NCBI RefSeq assembly: GCF_023156535.1
Contig: NZ_JALNMH010000010.1
Coordinates: 1 to 64,000 of the forward strand
Reading direction: 5' to 3'
Source of the DNA: Pseudomarimonas salicorniae
GTDB lineage: Bacteria > Pseudomonadota > Gammaproteobacteria > Xanthomonadales > Xanthomonadaceae
Length of the DNA stretch: 64,000 nucleotides
In this document: positions 7,785 to 17,402 of the stretch, piece after piece
How the letters are laid out: every line of letters begins with the position of its first letter
Position numbering within the stretch: position 1 is the stretch's first letter
Translations under genes and position numbers: made by a program
The notes under the pieces: model-generated
Databases searched by the model: none
What the model was told of the DNA's origin: nothing
The model's input: only the letters and a program-made list of their open reading frames with translations

Positions 7785-7884
7785 TGTGGGAGCGTCCTTG
7801 GGCGCGACCGCGGAAATCCGCTCTGGCCGCGGTCTGTGGTGAATGCGTAGCGTCGCGGTCACGCCCAAGGGCACTCCCACAAAT
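7785..7884. repeat. TGTRGGAGCG hairpin element, copy 6
   Basis: The left arm is TGTGGGAGCGTCCTTGGGCG and the right arm is CGCCCAAGGGCACTCCCACA. It follows a CATAGGGTG element by 30 bases, repeating the pairing seen at 2516 and 4175. Confidence 0.7.
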
Positions 7885-7941
7885 TGACTGCGGCAAGGCC
7901 TGCTTTGGTGCGCAAACCGGACCTGGCAGCACCGTTGCGTG

Positions 7942-8009
7942 TGTAGGAGCCAGCTTGCTGGCGATAGGCGCCCCGAGTGGGATGATCGCCAGCAAGCTGG
8001 CTCCTACAG
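7942..8009. repeat. GTAGGAGCCAGC hairpin, second copy
   Basis: Arms identical to the element at 6495-6562 (TGTAGGAGCCAGCTTGCTGG and its reverse complement), with a different loop. No intact gene lies immediately on either side. Confidence 0.75.
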
Positions 8010-8056
8010 GCGGGTCCTGCGGAAGGTCTGCTTCGCGCCCAAATCTACCGATCCAC

Positions 8057-8547
8057 CTAAAGCCTGAACGGCGCCTTCGGCAACGGCGGCATGCTCTCGC
8101 TTCTCAGGTAAGCCGGTGATGTCCCCACCAAGCTCTCTGCTCGACACTGCACCGCCACCCACTCATCCAGCGAATGCGCCATGCGCTCGGAGGCCCCAAG
8201 GACCCGCCGAGGGGCCGGGGGCGGCAGCCTGCTCGAGGGGATTGTCGAGTTCATGGGCATAGCGATCTCCCAGGCCAACAACGGCTTGCTCGAGCCATTC
8301 CAGCCTCATCGGAGCGGGCATTCCCCGAAGCTGCGTAGGGATATCCACATGATCCTGAAGTCGTGCCGGCGCGTCGTTGCGGGCGATCAGCTTCATCAGG
8401 ATCAGCCCCTCGACCAATACCACCGCGAGCAAGCTCTGCTGCCATGGAATCGGCTGTTTGGCTGCCTGCTGCAACAAGCGCCGGCCGGTCGGTTGGCTGG
8501 CGCAGAGCAGATCCACCCATTTAGTCAGTTCGGGGAGGTCGGGCAGG
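8057..8547 (-). pseudogene. Broken, unassigned coding remnant
   Basis: Two minus-strand frames together look protein-like. From about 8547 to 8220 one frame reads PELTKWVDLLCASQPTGRRL and on through a hydrophobic SLLAVVLVEGLILMKL stretch. From about 8235 to 8057 the next frame gives SERMAHSLDEWVAVQCRAES and ends in KAPFRL and a stop. A frameshift near 8220 would join them. The upstream end meets an in-frame TGA without a good start codon, so the 5' end is missing too. I do not recognise the family. It may instead be chance coding in GC-rich DNA. Confidence 0.3.
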
Positions 8548-8968
8548 GGGCGAACAATTCACATGAATCCGGCGCGGGGCGTCTCGGAAAGGGCTGAAGA
8601 GCCAAGTTTTCGCAGGACGGAGGCGGCGACGTCGCATTCCCGCAAGTTGATTATGACATCCATAGCACTTGTTGACCTCGGGTTCCCGTGCGCCACAGCG
8701 CCCTGAAGCGCGCCTTGCTGGCTCGGCAGCACGACCTCCGGCGCGACGTGCTGCTCTTCCTCATGGTCTCCCTAAGGGAGGCGGACGGGTATGAAACTCG
8801 GCTTCCAATGGTCTCAGCTCGGGTAAGGTCTAGGCTTGGGAATCCAGTTCTGGCGTCAATCGGAGATCACGGATGCGACCGCCCCGTAGCTCCTGGAAGG
8901 ATGCTGACTTGCGAGATCATCGAGTTCCTGATGCACAACCGAGATGCATATCCGCCGCCGGAGCCGTT
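8548..8968. other. Stretch without a supported gene
   Basis: These 421 bases are less GC-rich than the surroundings. A plus-strand frame starting at 8688 runs on to 9140, but it covers the 3' end of the secreted-protein gene on the other strand and shows no recognisable motif. I see no promoter, terminator or repeat that I can defend. Confidence 0.5.
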
Positions 8969-9571
8969 CTACGGCGCCGGGCCGATTGCGGTCTCGAAGC
9001 CCGAGCCGAAAAAGAAGGCGGCAGACTTAACCAGAAAAGCGCCGGCACCGGGGTGTGAGTCGGAGTCGTTGCGAAACGTGGGCGACATGATGGACATGCC
9101 GATCACCACCAGAGTATGTGTCTCGCCCCCAAAGAAGTAGCTCGTGTGGTGCGCAGGGCCGGGTTCGTAAGGTAGAGCATATATCCCGGACGCACCATTG
9201 CCCGTGCTGCTGAGCGGATGGATCAGCGCGGTCAATTTGCGCGGGGCGTCACTAGGGGGCAGGTGTCCGTAGTATCCGTGGGGATATCCGAAGAACTGCG
9301 CCGGAATCAAAGCGGACTTGTACAGGGATCGCAACTCCTCGGCGCTGGCCAGCCGGAACTCCTCCAAGCTGCCGCCCGGGGCCAGCCGCGGCGCCAGCTC
9401 GACGAAGGTCAGCCCCAAGCTCGGAGTCAGATCCAGCCAATCAAGACCAGTGCGGGTATCACGCGTAATCAGCCCGTCGCCCACCTCAAGCCAGTCGACC
9501 GAGACCAATTCGGCGCAGGCCGAGGACGAAGTGGCCAGCAGGCCGGCCACCAGAACGGCCCTTGCGTTCAT
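8969..9571 (-). CDS. Secreted protein of unknown function (DUF1566-like segment)
   Basis: The protein has 200 residues. The N-terminus MNARAVLVAGLLATSSSACA is a signal peptide. A Cys near residue 19 could alternatively be a lipobox cysteine, but the preceding residues fit poorly. The mature start has a GDGLITRDTRTGLDWLDL segment followed by FVELAPRLAPGG and EFRLASAEELRSLY. This arrangement is common in exported proteins of the PEP-CTERM/VPLPA-CTERM type that carry a DUF1566-like domain. No C-terminal sorting signal or membrane anchor is present, so it should be released. Its role is unknown, and it has no operon partner. Confidence 0.78.
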   Translation of the reverse strand: MNARAVLVAGLLATSSSACAELVSVDWLEVGDGLITRDTRTGLDWLDLTPSLGLTFVELAPRLAPGGSLEEFRLASAEELRSLYKSALIPAQFFGYPHGYYGHLPPSDAPRKLTALIHPLSSTGNGASGIYALPYEPGPAHHTSYFFGGETHTLVVIGMSIMSPTFRNDSDSHPGAGAFLVKSAAFFFGSGFETAIGPAP

Positions 9572-9961
9572 ACGTTATTCTCCCCACGACCGGCGGCGAA
9601 AGTTATCGGCGTTGGATACTGTGGTCAAGCCGGAGCCCGAACGTTCCCCGGCAGGGGGAATCCCAACGGGCGGAGCGCTGACGAGGCGCTATGCATTGAG
9701 TTCGCGCTTCGGGTTGGCGGCCTCAGGGGACGGTGTCGCAGCGCGTCGGGGGAGAACCCTAAATCCTAAGCCGGGCAATTTGCCGGCGAGAAGGGCCCTC
9801 GAGCCGCGGCGCTCCGTCGTGGGCATCGCCAGCCGGCTGGCTCTCGACGTAGCTCGAAGCCGCAAGAGCCGCTTGGCCCCACTCCCCAGCCATGAAACAA
9901 TCCCGCGCCTGATGCGCTGCAGCATCCAAAGCGCGCCCACCCGATCATCCCGGCAGCACCC
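9572..9961. other. Intergenic region, no gene seen
   Basis: These 390 bases lie between the divergent secreted-protein gene and the PLP enzyme gene. Frames crossing it on both strands lack protein character. A partial GCCAGCCGGCTGGCTC palindrome near 9829-9844 resembles a decayed GTAGGAGCCAGC element. Promoters for both genes must be here, but I could not pick them. Confidence 0.5.
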
Positions 9962-11125
9962 ATGACCCAAGACACCTCCCACGGCCTCGGCACCCGCGCC
10001 ATCCATGCCGGCCAGTCTCCCGACCCCAGCACCGGGGCGGTGATGACCCCGATCTACGCCACCAGCACCTATGTGCAGCAGTCCCCCGGCGTCCATCAGG
10101 GCTTCGAGTACTCGCGCAGCCACAATCCGACCCGCTTCGCCTACGAGCGCTGCGTCGCCGCGCTGGAAGGCGGCAGGAACGGCTACGCCTTCGCCTCAGG
10201 CCTCGCCGCGACCTCCACCGTGCTGGAGACCCTCGACACCGGCAGCCATGTCATCTGCATGGACGATGTCTACGGCGGCACCTACCGCCTGTTCGAGCGC
10301 GTCCGCCGCCGCAGCGCCGGGCTCGACTTCAGCTTCGTCGACCTCGCCGACCTCAAGGCGGTCGAGGCCGCGATCAAGCCCAACACGAAGATGGTCTGGT
10401 GCGAGACCCCGACCAACCCCATGCTCAAGCTGGTCGACATTGCCGCCCTCGCCGAGCTCTGCCGCAAGCGCGGCATCAGGCTGGCGGTGGATAACACCTT
10501 CAGTTCCCCCATCCTGCAGCGCCCGCTGGAACTTGGTGCGCACCTGGTCATGCACTCCGCCACCAAGTACCTCAACGGCCACAGCGACATGGTCGGCGGC
10601 ATGGTCGTGGTCGGCGATGACACCGAACTCGCCGAGCAGATGACCTTCCTGCAGAACTCGGTGGGCGGCGTCCAGGGCCCCTTCGACAGCTTCCTCGCCC
10701 TGCGCGGCCTCAAGACCCTGCACCTGCGCATGAAGGCCCACTGCGAGAACGCCCAGCAGCTCGCCGAATGGCTGGAGACCCATCCCGCCATCGACAAGGT
10801 CATCTACCCCGGCCTCAAGTCCCACCCCCAGCACGAACTCGCCAAGCGCCAGATGAGCGGCTTCGGCGGCATGATCAGCGTCTACCTGAAAGGCGGCTTC
10901 GACGCCGCCAAGCGCCTCATGGAACGCACCCAACTCTTCGCCTGCGCCGAATCCCTCGGCGGCGTTGAGAGCCTGGTGAATCATCCCGCGGTGATGACGC
11001 ATGCTTCGGTGCCGAAGGAGCGCCGCGACGCGCTGGGGATCGCGGACAACCTGGTGCGGTTGAGCGTGGGGGTGGAGGACTTGGCCGATCTGAGAGACGA
11101 GATCCAGTCTGCTCTTGCTCGGTAA
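9962..11125 (+). CDS. Cystathionine gamma-synthase/gamma-lyase (Cys/Met PLP enzyme)
   Basis: A 387-residue fold-type I PLP enzyme of the Cys/Met-metabolism family, close to full length. The PLP lysine lies in SATKYLNGHSD (Lys202), the cofactor ring strand is AVDNTFSSP, and substrate-site motifs YSRSHNPTR (about 50) and ETPTNP (about 148) are intact. Sequence alone cannot separate MetB (cystathionine gamma-synthase) from MccB (gamma-lyase). With the CBS-domain cystathionine beta-synthase at 5115 nearby, gamma-lyase in reverse transsulfuration is plausible. ATG 9962 follows a weak GGCAGC ribosome site. Confidence 0.92.
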   Translation: MTQDTSHGLGTRAIHAGQSPDPSTGAVMTPIYATSTYVQQSPGVHQGFEYSRSHNPTRFAYERCVAALEGGRNGYAFASGLAATSTVLETLDTGSHVICMDDVYGGTYRLFERVRRRSAGLDFSFVDLADLKAVEAAIKPNTKMVWCETPTNPMLKLVDIAALAELCRKRGIRLAVDNTFSSPILQRPLELGAHLVMHSATKYLNGHSDMVGGMVVVGDDTELAEQMTFLQNSVGGVQGPFDSFLALRGLKTLHLRMKAHCENAQQLAEWLETHPAIDKVIYPGLKSHPQHELAKRQMSGFGGMISVYLKGGFDAAKRLMERTQLFACAESLGGVESLVNHPAVMTHASVPKERRDALGIADNLVRLSVGVEDLADLRDEIQSALAR

Positions 11126-11305
11126 AGGGGCTCGTTGTCTGGATGATCGAGCTGCTGTATCTCGGCGCGCAGGGGCGGCATCGTCACCACAAGGCGCCCT
11201 TCTCGTCGATCCGACACCTGTCACGGCTCCATGGCCAGGCCTTCACATTCCTGCCCGCCCCCTGATCCACGCTGAGCGGGACAATACAGAGGCATTAGAT
11301 CAGAC

Positions 11306-12106
11306 GTGAGTTTCATCATGTTCCGAGCGCTCTGGGCATACCGGGGCTACGTGTTGGGTGCGGTGGTCCGCGAGTTCCAACTCAAGTATCGGGGGTCCGT
11401 GCTTGGTGTCCTGTGGCCCGTGTTGAACCCGCTCGCCATGATTCTGGTTTTCACCCTGGTCTTTGCAGCGGTCATGAAGCCGTCGTTGCCCGGGCAGGAG
11501 GCCAATCCGTTTGCCTACAGTGTGTATCTGTGCTCCGGAGTACTCACCTGGGGGCTGTTTGCGGAAATGCTGACTCGGCTGAACACCGTGTTCATCGAGA
11601 ACGGCAACCTCCTCAAGAAGTCGAGCTTTCCACGCATCTGCCTGCCGGTCATCGTAACGCTTTCGGCCCTGCTGAACTTCTCGATCGTCCTTGGTCTGTT
11701 CGTCGCGTTCCTTTTCATTACGGACAACTTTCCGGGCGCAGTCGCCCTCGGGTTCTTTCCCGTTCTGGCCGTGCAGATCCTGTTCACGCTTGGATTGGGC
11801 CTGCTGACGGGAACGTTGAACGTTTTCTTCCGCGATGTCGGGCAGTTTGTCGGGATCTGCCTGCAGTTCTGGTTCTGGCTGACCCCGATCGTATACGTGG
11901 CAACTATTCTCCCCGCCCCGGTGGCCGGGCTTCTGGAGTGGAATCCCATGTGGCATGTCATCGACGCCTATCACCGGGTCTTCTCCGAGCAGGCCTGGCC
12001 CGACCTCACTGCGTTGATTCCCCTGGCAATCGGGTCGCTGATGCTGCTTGTGCTGGCAGGCATCACCTTCCTGAGGCTTGCACCCGAAATGGTGGACGAG
12101 CTATGA
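11306..12106 (+). CDS. wzm: ABC-2 polysaccharide export permease (Wzm)
   Basis: The protein has 266 residues from GTG 11306; ATG 11318 (MFRALWAYRG) is an equally possible start giving 262. It has six predicted membrane helices. The N-terminal amphipathic region ends in REFQLKYRGSVLGVLWPVLN, the hallmark of ABC-2 exporters of O-antigen and teichoic acid chains, and FWFWLTPIVY lies in the fifth helix region. With Wzt it would move a lipid-linked polysaccharide across the inner membrane. It opens the lower-GC locus. Its stop overlaps a 49-codon frame by ATGA. The cognate ATPase is not adjacent but lies 12 kb away on the other strand. Confidence 0.92.
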   Translation: MSFIMFRALWAYRGYVLGAVVREFQLKYRGSVLGVLWPVLNPLAMILVFTLVFAAVMKPSLPGQEANPFAYSVYLCSGVLTWGLFAEMLTRLNTVFIENGNLLKKSSFPRICLPVIVTLSALLNFSIVLGLFVAFLFITDNFPGAVALGFFPVLAVQILFTLGLGLLTGTLNVFFRDVGQFVGICLQFWFWLTPIVYVATILPAPVAGLLEWNPMWHVIDAYHRVFSEQAWPDLTALIPLAIGSLMLLVLAGITFLRLAPEMVDEL

Positions 12107-12252
12107 ACCTGATAGGTGCTGACAGTCCAAGCGGACGCGTAATCGCCTCCGGTAATTCGGCCCCCCCGCATTGCTGGAATATCGACGGTCTTCGTTCGAC
12201 GCGCCGTGCCGGACCGCCGTCGCGGCATCGCTTCGGACGGCTGCGCCCATGA
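12103..12252 (+). CDS. 49-residue translationally coupled small ORF
   Basis: ATG 12103 overlaps the wzm stop as ATGA, and the TGA at 12250-12252 overlaps the next gene's ATG, again as ATGA. The peptide starts MNLIGADSPSGRVIASGNSA and is Arg/Pro/Gly-rich at the end. It has no membrane helix and no family I know. The precise coupling on both sides suggests that ribosomes pass through it. The sequence could be a real small protein, a remnant of a removed gene (wzt normally follows wzm), or just a coupling leader. Confidence 0.4.
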   Translation: MNLIGADSPSGRVIASGNSAPPHCWNIDGLRSTRRAGPPSRHRFGRLRP

Positions 12253-14375
12253 GCCCCGAGGGTCCGCTGCAGCTGGACGCTCGGCAAATTGCGGAACGTA
12301 TCCGAGCCGAGATCACCCGCAGGCGGTCGGCCGTGCCTGCGGATGAGCTGTTTCCAACCCCCGAGCCACTGCCTGCGTCAGACAGCTACCTGCTGGCTGA
12401 CCTGCTGGCGATCCACGACGCCGATTTCGTAAGACAGGCGTACCTCGCAATCCTGCGACGCGAGCCCGACCCTTCGGGTCTGGCCCATTACACTCGCATG
12501 ATCCGCGAAGCCAAATTGACCAAGGTGGAGACACTTGGTCGCCTCAGGTATTCGCCAGAGGGCCGGTCGCGCTCTGTTCGCATAAAGGGGCTTCTCCTGC
12601 CGCTGGCGGTTCAGCAGGTGATCAGGGTGCCGGTCATCGGATACTTGCTCGCTCTCGCGGTCGCCCTCCTCCGCCTGCCCCTGCTCGTACGCGGCTTCGC
12701 CAGGCTGGAGGCGCATACTCTTTGGCTGCAGCGACAGACGGGCGAGGCCTTCCGGGCGGCGGCGAGCGCGGGTGATGTCCACACGGAAAGAGCCACCAGG
12801 CTGGAGAGGGCTGCTCGGCAGGCGGCCGCGGAAGTTGCATCCCTCCAAGTCACTGCCAACACGCACGCGCAAAGACTTTCCGCTGTGGAATCTACCGCTG
12901 CGCAAGAGCAGGGCCGCACAAGCTCAGCGATCGCCGGATTGTCCCGATCGTTCGAGGAAATGAAGGGCGAGATCGAGGCGCGCGTTGCGGCGCTTCAGGC
13001 CTCACTGGCGACTGCAGACGAGGCAGCCGAGATTCGTTCCTGGATGGCTGATTTGAAGCCGCGTATCGAGCAGTCGCTGGAGGGGTCGGTCACGCTCTCA
13101 AGAAGAATGGCCGATCTGGAAGATTCGTCTTCGAAATGGGCGCTCGCCTTGGACGAGGCTCGGGGGCAGGTCCGAAGCATCGAGGCAAAAGCGAATGGCT
13201 TCGCAGAAGCGGCAACCGTACGGGTATCCGCCGCAGAGGCCAGGACACTGCGCGTGGCCGAGCGACTGGGGCGACTGGAAGAAGGGTTCAAGGCCAACGT
13301 CTCCCAACTCGAGGCTGACCGGGCTGGTGCGGCACGGCATCGGCGTGAGATCGCGACGGATCTATCCGACCTCGTCGATGCACTTCGCAAGGAGAGGAAT
13401 GACCGCGAGCATCTTACTGAGGATCTAGCCTCCCGGTTGAGCGGCCTCGAGCTCGCCGCCACCAGTAGCGATGAGCGCGTCGAAGCCACGCTGCAGGCGA
13501 TAGGGCGGGTCCGAGCCCGCCTTGAAGAGATGCAACGGCAATGGATTGAGCAGCGGGCGGCCACGCTTGAAGCTCAGAGGCAGATCAGTCGACTGATCGA
13601 TAGCGGTCGACTGCAGGATGACGGGGAGTCCGGGACCGCTACCGCCGGCCCGGACAAAGGCAAGCCAGAAGCAGCGGGCAGTCTCGATGCCTTCTACGTG
13701 GATTTCGAGGACCGCTTTCGCGGAGGGCGGGAGGAGATCATGCGCCGGGCGGCGTATTACCTTCCCCTCCTTCGTAAGGCCAGTGCAGGGCTGGAAGAAG
13801 CCCCTGTTCTGGACATCGGTTGCGGGCGTGGGGAGTTGCTTGAGTTGTTGTCGAAGGAGGGCATGGAGGCACGGGGCATCGATTTGAACACCGAGATGGT
13901 GGCCTGTTGTGAAGACCGCGGTCTGTTTGTGGCCAGGGCAGAAGCATTGGCTTACCTCTCCCGGACGGAATCCGGCTCTTTAGGAGCCGTAACAGCGATG
14001 CATGTCGTGGAGCATCTTCCCTTCGAGCAGCTGGTGGCTCTGGTCGACGAGTGCCACCGGGTCCTTCGTCCCGGGGGGGTCATGATCCTGGAAACACCCA
14101 ATCCGGAGAACATCCTTGTCGGCTCTTGCTACTTCTACATGGACCCCACGCACCGTAACCCAATTCCTCCGGCCTTGCTCCAGTTCATCGCAGAAGCCAG
14201 GGGTTTCGCCGCCGCCGAGATCCACAGACTGTCGGAGCACCGGGGCGAACCCATGGTCCGCGCGAGGATCGGGGAGGATCTCGAGGGGGCAGAGCAGGTG
14301 AATGCGGTGCTGGGGCAACTCCACCATATGCTTGCTTCCGCACCCGACTACGCGGTCGTAGCGCGGAAGGCGTGA
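12249..14375 (+). CDS. DUF4214 / coiled-coil / SAM methyltransferase protein, putative chain terminator
   Basis: The protein has 708 residues from ATG 12249. Residues 56-106 match DUF4214 (FVRQAYLAILRREPDPSGLA). Residues 114-150 are strongly hydrophobic (GYLLALAVALLRLPLLVRGF), fitting a membrane hairpin or anchor. Residues 150-470 are long heptad-like helices rich in Glu, Arg, Ala and Leu. From about 490 comes a Rossmann methyltransferase with VLDIGCGRGE (about 520), GIDLNTEM, HVVEHL (about 586) and LRPGGVMILETPNP. WbdD of E. coli O9a also joins a terminal methyltransferase to a coiled-coil length ruler, but in the opposite order and with a kinase, which is absent here. A role in capping and sizing the chain is inferred. 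Confidence 0.85.
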   Translation: MSPEGPLQLDARQIAERIRAEITRRRSAVPADELFPTPEPLPASDSYLLADLLAIHDADFVRQAYLAILRREPDPSGLAHYTRMIREAKLTKVETLGRLRYSPEGRSRSVRIKGLLLPLAVQQVIRVPVIGYLLALAVALLRLPLLVRGFARLEAHTLWLQRQTGEAFRAAASAGDVHTERATRLERAARQAAAEVASLQVTANTHAQRLSAVESTAAQEQGRTSSAIAGLSRSFEEMKGEIEARVAALQASLATADEAAEIRSWMADLKPRIEQSLEGSVTLSRRMADLEDSSSKWALALDEARGQVRSIEAKANGFAEAATVRVSAAEARTLRVAERLGRLEEGFKANVSQLEADRAGAARHRREIATDLSDLVDALRKERNDREHLTEDLASRLSGLELAATSSDERVEATLQAIGRVRARLEEMQRQWIEQRAATLEAQRQISRLIDSGRLQDDGESGTATAGPDKGKPEAAGSLDAFYVDFEDRFRGGREEIMRRAAYYLPLLRKASAGLEEAPVLDIGCGRGELLELLSKEGMEARGIDLNTEMVACCEDRGLFVARAEALAYLSRTESGSLGAVTAMHVVEHLPFEQLVALVDECHRVLRPGGVMILETPNPENILVGSCYFYMDPTHRNPIPPALLQFIAEARGFAAAEIHRLSEHRGEPMVRARIGEDLEGAEQVNAVLGQLHHMLASAPDYAVVARKA

Positions 14376-14382
14376 GCAGACT

Positions 14383-15528
14383 GTGCGTCTGATCCTGAAC
14401 GTTGATGCGATCTCGCCTCCCTTGACGGGAATCGGCAGATACGCTTTGGAGCTCGCCCGGGGAGTGCGGGGCAATCCTCGAGTCTCCGACGTGAAGTTCT
14501 TCTCCGCCTACCGCTGGGTTGACGACCCCGATCAGGCGCTTTCGGCAAACCGGCTTCTGGCCTCGATCAGGCGAAGCGTTCCGCTAAAGGGGCTCGCGTT
14601 GAAAGCGTATCTCGCGGGTCGTGATCTATGGTTTCGTCGGAGCATGAAGGGGCGATTCGGCGACTACCTGCTCCACTCTCCCAACTACCTGCTGATGCGA
14701 CACGCGGGACCCAGCGTGGTGACCATCCACGACTTTTCCTGGCTGCACTTCCCTGAACACCATCCTCGGGAGCGCGTAGAACTGATGAACCGTGAAATGC
14801 CCAGGGTGTTCGCCGAGGCCACGTGCTTCATCACCGACTCCGAGTTTGTAAGAGGCGAGGTCATCAGCATCGGGGGCGTCCGGCCGGACAAGGTCTACAC
14901 CGTTCCCCTCGGCGTCGACCGCGCCTTCCGCCCGCTTCCTGTGGAGGAGACAGCCCCGATTCTGCAAAGGTATGGTCTGTGCGGGCGGGCTTATCTGCTT
15001 GCCGTTGCGACGATCGAGCCCCGAAAGAATCTTGCGCGGCTCCTTCAGGCTTACTCGACTCTTCCGGTCTCGTTGCGCAGGAAACATCCGTTGGTGCTGG
15101 TCGGGGTAAGGGGTTGGCACACGGAGGCCATAGAACAGGTGATGGCGCCGTTGCTGGCCTCAGGTGAACTGGTGGTTCTCGGATACGTGACTGAAGGGGA
15201 CCTGCCGGCGCTTTATTCCGGGGCGCATGCCTTCGCGTTCGTATCGTTGCATGAAGGGTTCGGGCTCCCGCTCCTGGAAGCAATGGCCGCTGGTGTCCCT
15301 TGCGTCACCTCCAATGTGTCGTCGCTGCCCGAAGTCGGGGGCGAAGCGGCATTGCTGGTTTCGCCCGAGCAGGTAGAGTCCATCCGAGAAGGGTTGATCG
15401 CTGTCCTCTCTGATGAGGGCTGGCGTGGAGAAGCCCGACTCGCCGGGTTGGCGCGGGCCGCGCAGCACTCATGGTCGGCGTGCGTGGAGAACACCATCGA
15501 CGTATACGAAAGGGCGATCGCCGCATGA
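14383..15528 (+). CDS. GT4-family glycosyltransferase
   Basis: A 381-residue GT-B enzyme. It starts with GTG at 14383 (MRLILNVDAISPPLTGIGRY); the glycine-rich N-terminal loop TGIGRY is typical of mannosyl/rhamnosyl GT4 enzymes. TIEPRKNLARLL (about residue 207) and HEGFGLPLLEAMAAGVP (about 289), the EX7E donor-binding motif, are intact. No membrane segment is seen, so it acts at the cytoplasmic face on a nucleotide sugar. GDP-D-rhamnose or GDP-mannose is likely because rmd and gmd follow. Its TGA overlaps the rmd ATG. Confidence 0.92.
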   Translation: MRLILNVDAISPPLTGIGRYALELARGVRGNPRVSDVKFFSAYRWVDDPDQALSANRLLASIRRSVPLKGLALKAYLAGRDLWFRRSMKGRFGDYLLHSPNYLLMRHAGPSVVTIHDFSWLHFPEHHPRERVELMNREMPRVFAEATCFITDSEFVRGEVISIGGVRPDKVYTVPLGVDRAFRPLPVEETAPILQRYGLCGRAYLLAVATIEPRKNLARLLQAYSTLPVSLRRKHPLVLVGVRGWHTEAIEQVMAPLLASGELVVLGYVTEGDLPALYSGAHAFAFVSLHEGFGLPLLEAMAAGVPCVTSNVSSLPEVGGEAALLVSPEQVESIREGLIAVLSDEGWRGEARLAGLARAAQHSWSACVENTIDVYERAIAA

Positions 15529-16427
15529 AGAGACTGCTGGTTACAGGCGCCACAGGATTCGTCGGGCAGTGGGTCACTCGCTGCCTATCAACAGATGCCA
15601 GGCATCAATTCGAGGTGGTTCCGATGCCTACACTGGACATTCGGAACCTGGAGGCCGTCGTCGACGCAGTCAGCGAAATTCGCCCGAATGCGGTACTGCA
15701 TCTGGCCGCGCAGAGTTTCGTTCCCCGTTCGTTCGAGGCGCCTCGAGAAACACTCGAGATCAACCTGTTCGGAACACTCAATCTTCTCCAGGCCCTGCAG
15801 AGGGTGGCGTTCCCCGGACGAATGCTCTTTGTGAGTTCCGGCGACGTGTTCGGCCGGGTTCCGGATGCTGCGCTTCCCGTGAACGAGGCGTGGCAGGCTG
15901 AGCCAAGAAACCCCTACGCAGTGAGCAAGCTCGCGGCGGAGAAGCTCTGCCTCCAGTGGCATCACTCCGAAGGTATGGACGTCTGCATCGCGCGGCCCTT
16001 CAATCATGTGGGGCCAGGCCAGGACGACCGCTTCGTGCTTCCTTCCCTCGCCAGGCAGGTCGCCGAGATCTCATCCGGAGCCCGTGAGCCGATTGTCGAG
16101 GCGGGTGATATCGACGTTTCCAGAGACTTCACCGACGTGCGTGATGTCGTCGAGGCCTACGCTGCTATCCTCACCCTCGGCGTGTCGGGGCGCACCTATC
16201 TGATTGGTTCGGGGCGGGAAAGGAGCATTCGGGAGCTCCTGGTCAGGATGTGCGAGTTGGAAGGTGTCGAGGTCAAGATCCATCAGGATCCCCGCCGGAT
16301 GCGCCCCTCGGAACAACGACGCATGGTCGCTGATCCTCGGCTTCTCTACGAGGATACGGGCTGGCGCCCGCAAACGCCGATGGATGTCACGCTCAGGGAT
16401 ATTTTGGACTACGCAAGGAAGGATTGA
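15525..16427 (+). CDS. rmd: GDP-6-deoxy-D-mannose reductase (Rmd)
   Basis: A 300-residue short-chain epimerase/reductase. It starts MKRLLVTGATGFVGQWV with the NAD(P) glycine motif TGATGFVG. The catalytic YAVSK (in NPYAVSKLAAEKLC, about residue 128) follows a Ser-Ser-Gly region (FVSSGDVFG). It reduces GDP-4-keto-6-deoxymannose to GDP-D-rhamnose. It sits just before gmd, which makes the substrate. I chose ATG 15525, which overlaps the previous gene's stop, over the upstream ATG 15471 that reads through the GT4 gene. The assignment of Rmd rather than GDP-fucose synthase rests on the length, gmd pairing and A-band-like context. Confidence 0.87.
   Translation: MKRLLVTGATGFVGQWVTRCLSTDARHQFEVVPMPTLDIRNLEAVVDAVSEIRPNAVLHLAAQSFVPRSFEAPRETLEINLFGTLNLLQALQRVAFPGRMLFVSSGDVFGRVPDAALPVNEAWQAEPRNPYAVSKLAAEKLCLQWHHSEGMDVCIARPFNHVGPGQDDRFVLPSLARQVAEISSGAREPIVEAGDIDVSRDFTDVRDVVEAYAAILTLGVSGRTYLIGSGRERSIRELLVRMCELEGVEVKIHQDPRRMRPSEQRRMVADPRLLYEDTGWRPQTPMDVTLRDILDYARKD

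Positions 16428-17402
<975 letters not shown>

Larger units (their letters stand above)
7342..8056. repeat. Gene-free stretch with four hairpin elements
   Basis: These 715 bases hold, in order, a TGTRGGAGTG element (7505-7605), a CATAGGGTG element (7682-7754), a TGTRGGAGCG element (7785-7884) and a GTAGGAGCCAGC element (7942-8009). Between 7360 and 7500 the sequence looks like decayed GC-rich DNA with no gene. Confidence 0.75.

Noticed and set aside
206-8009. Hairpin repeats considered as small-RNA genes or a multicopy toxin system
   Set aside because: Both orientations occur with no consistent promoter. Distribution between genes fits REP-like elements better.
8688-9140. 150-codon plus-strand frame
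   Set aside because: It overlaps the 3' end of the secreted-protein gene, and the remainder shows no motif or ribosome site.
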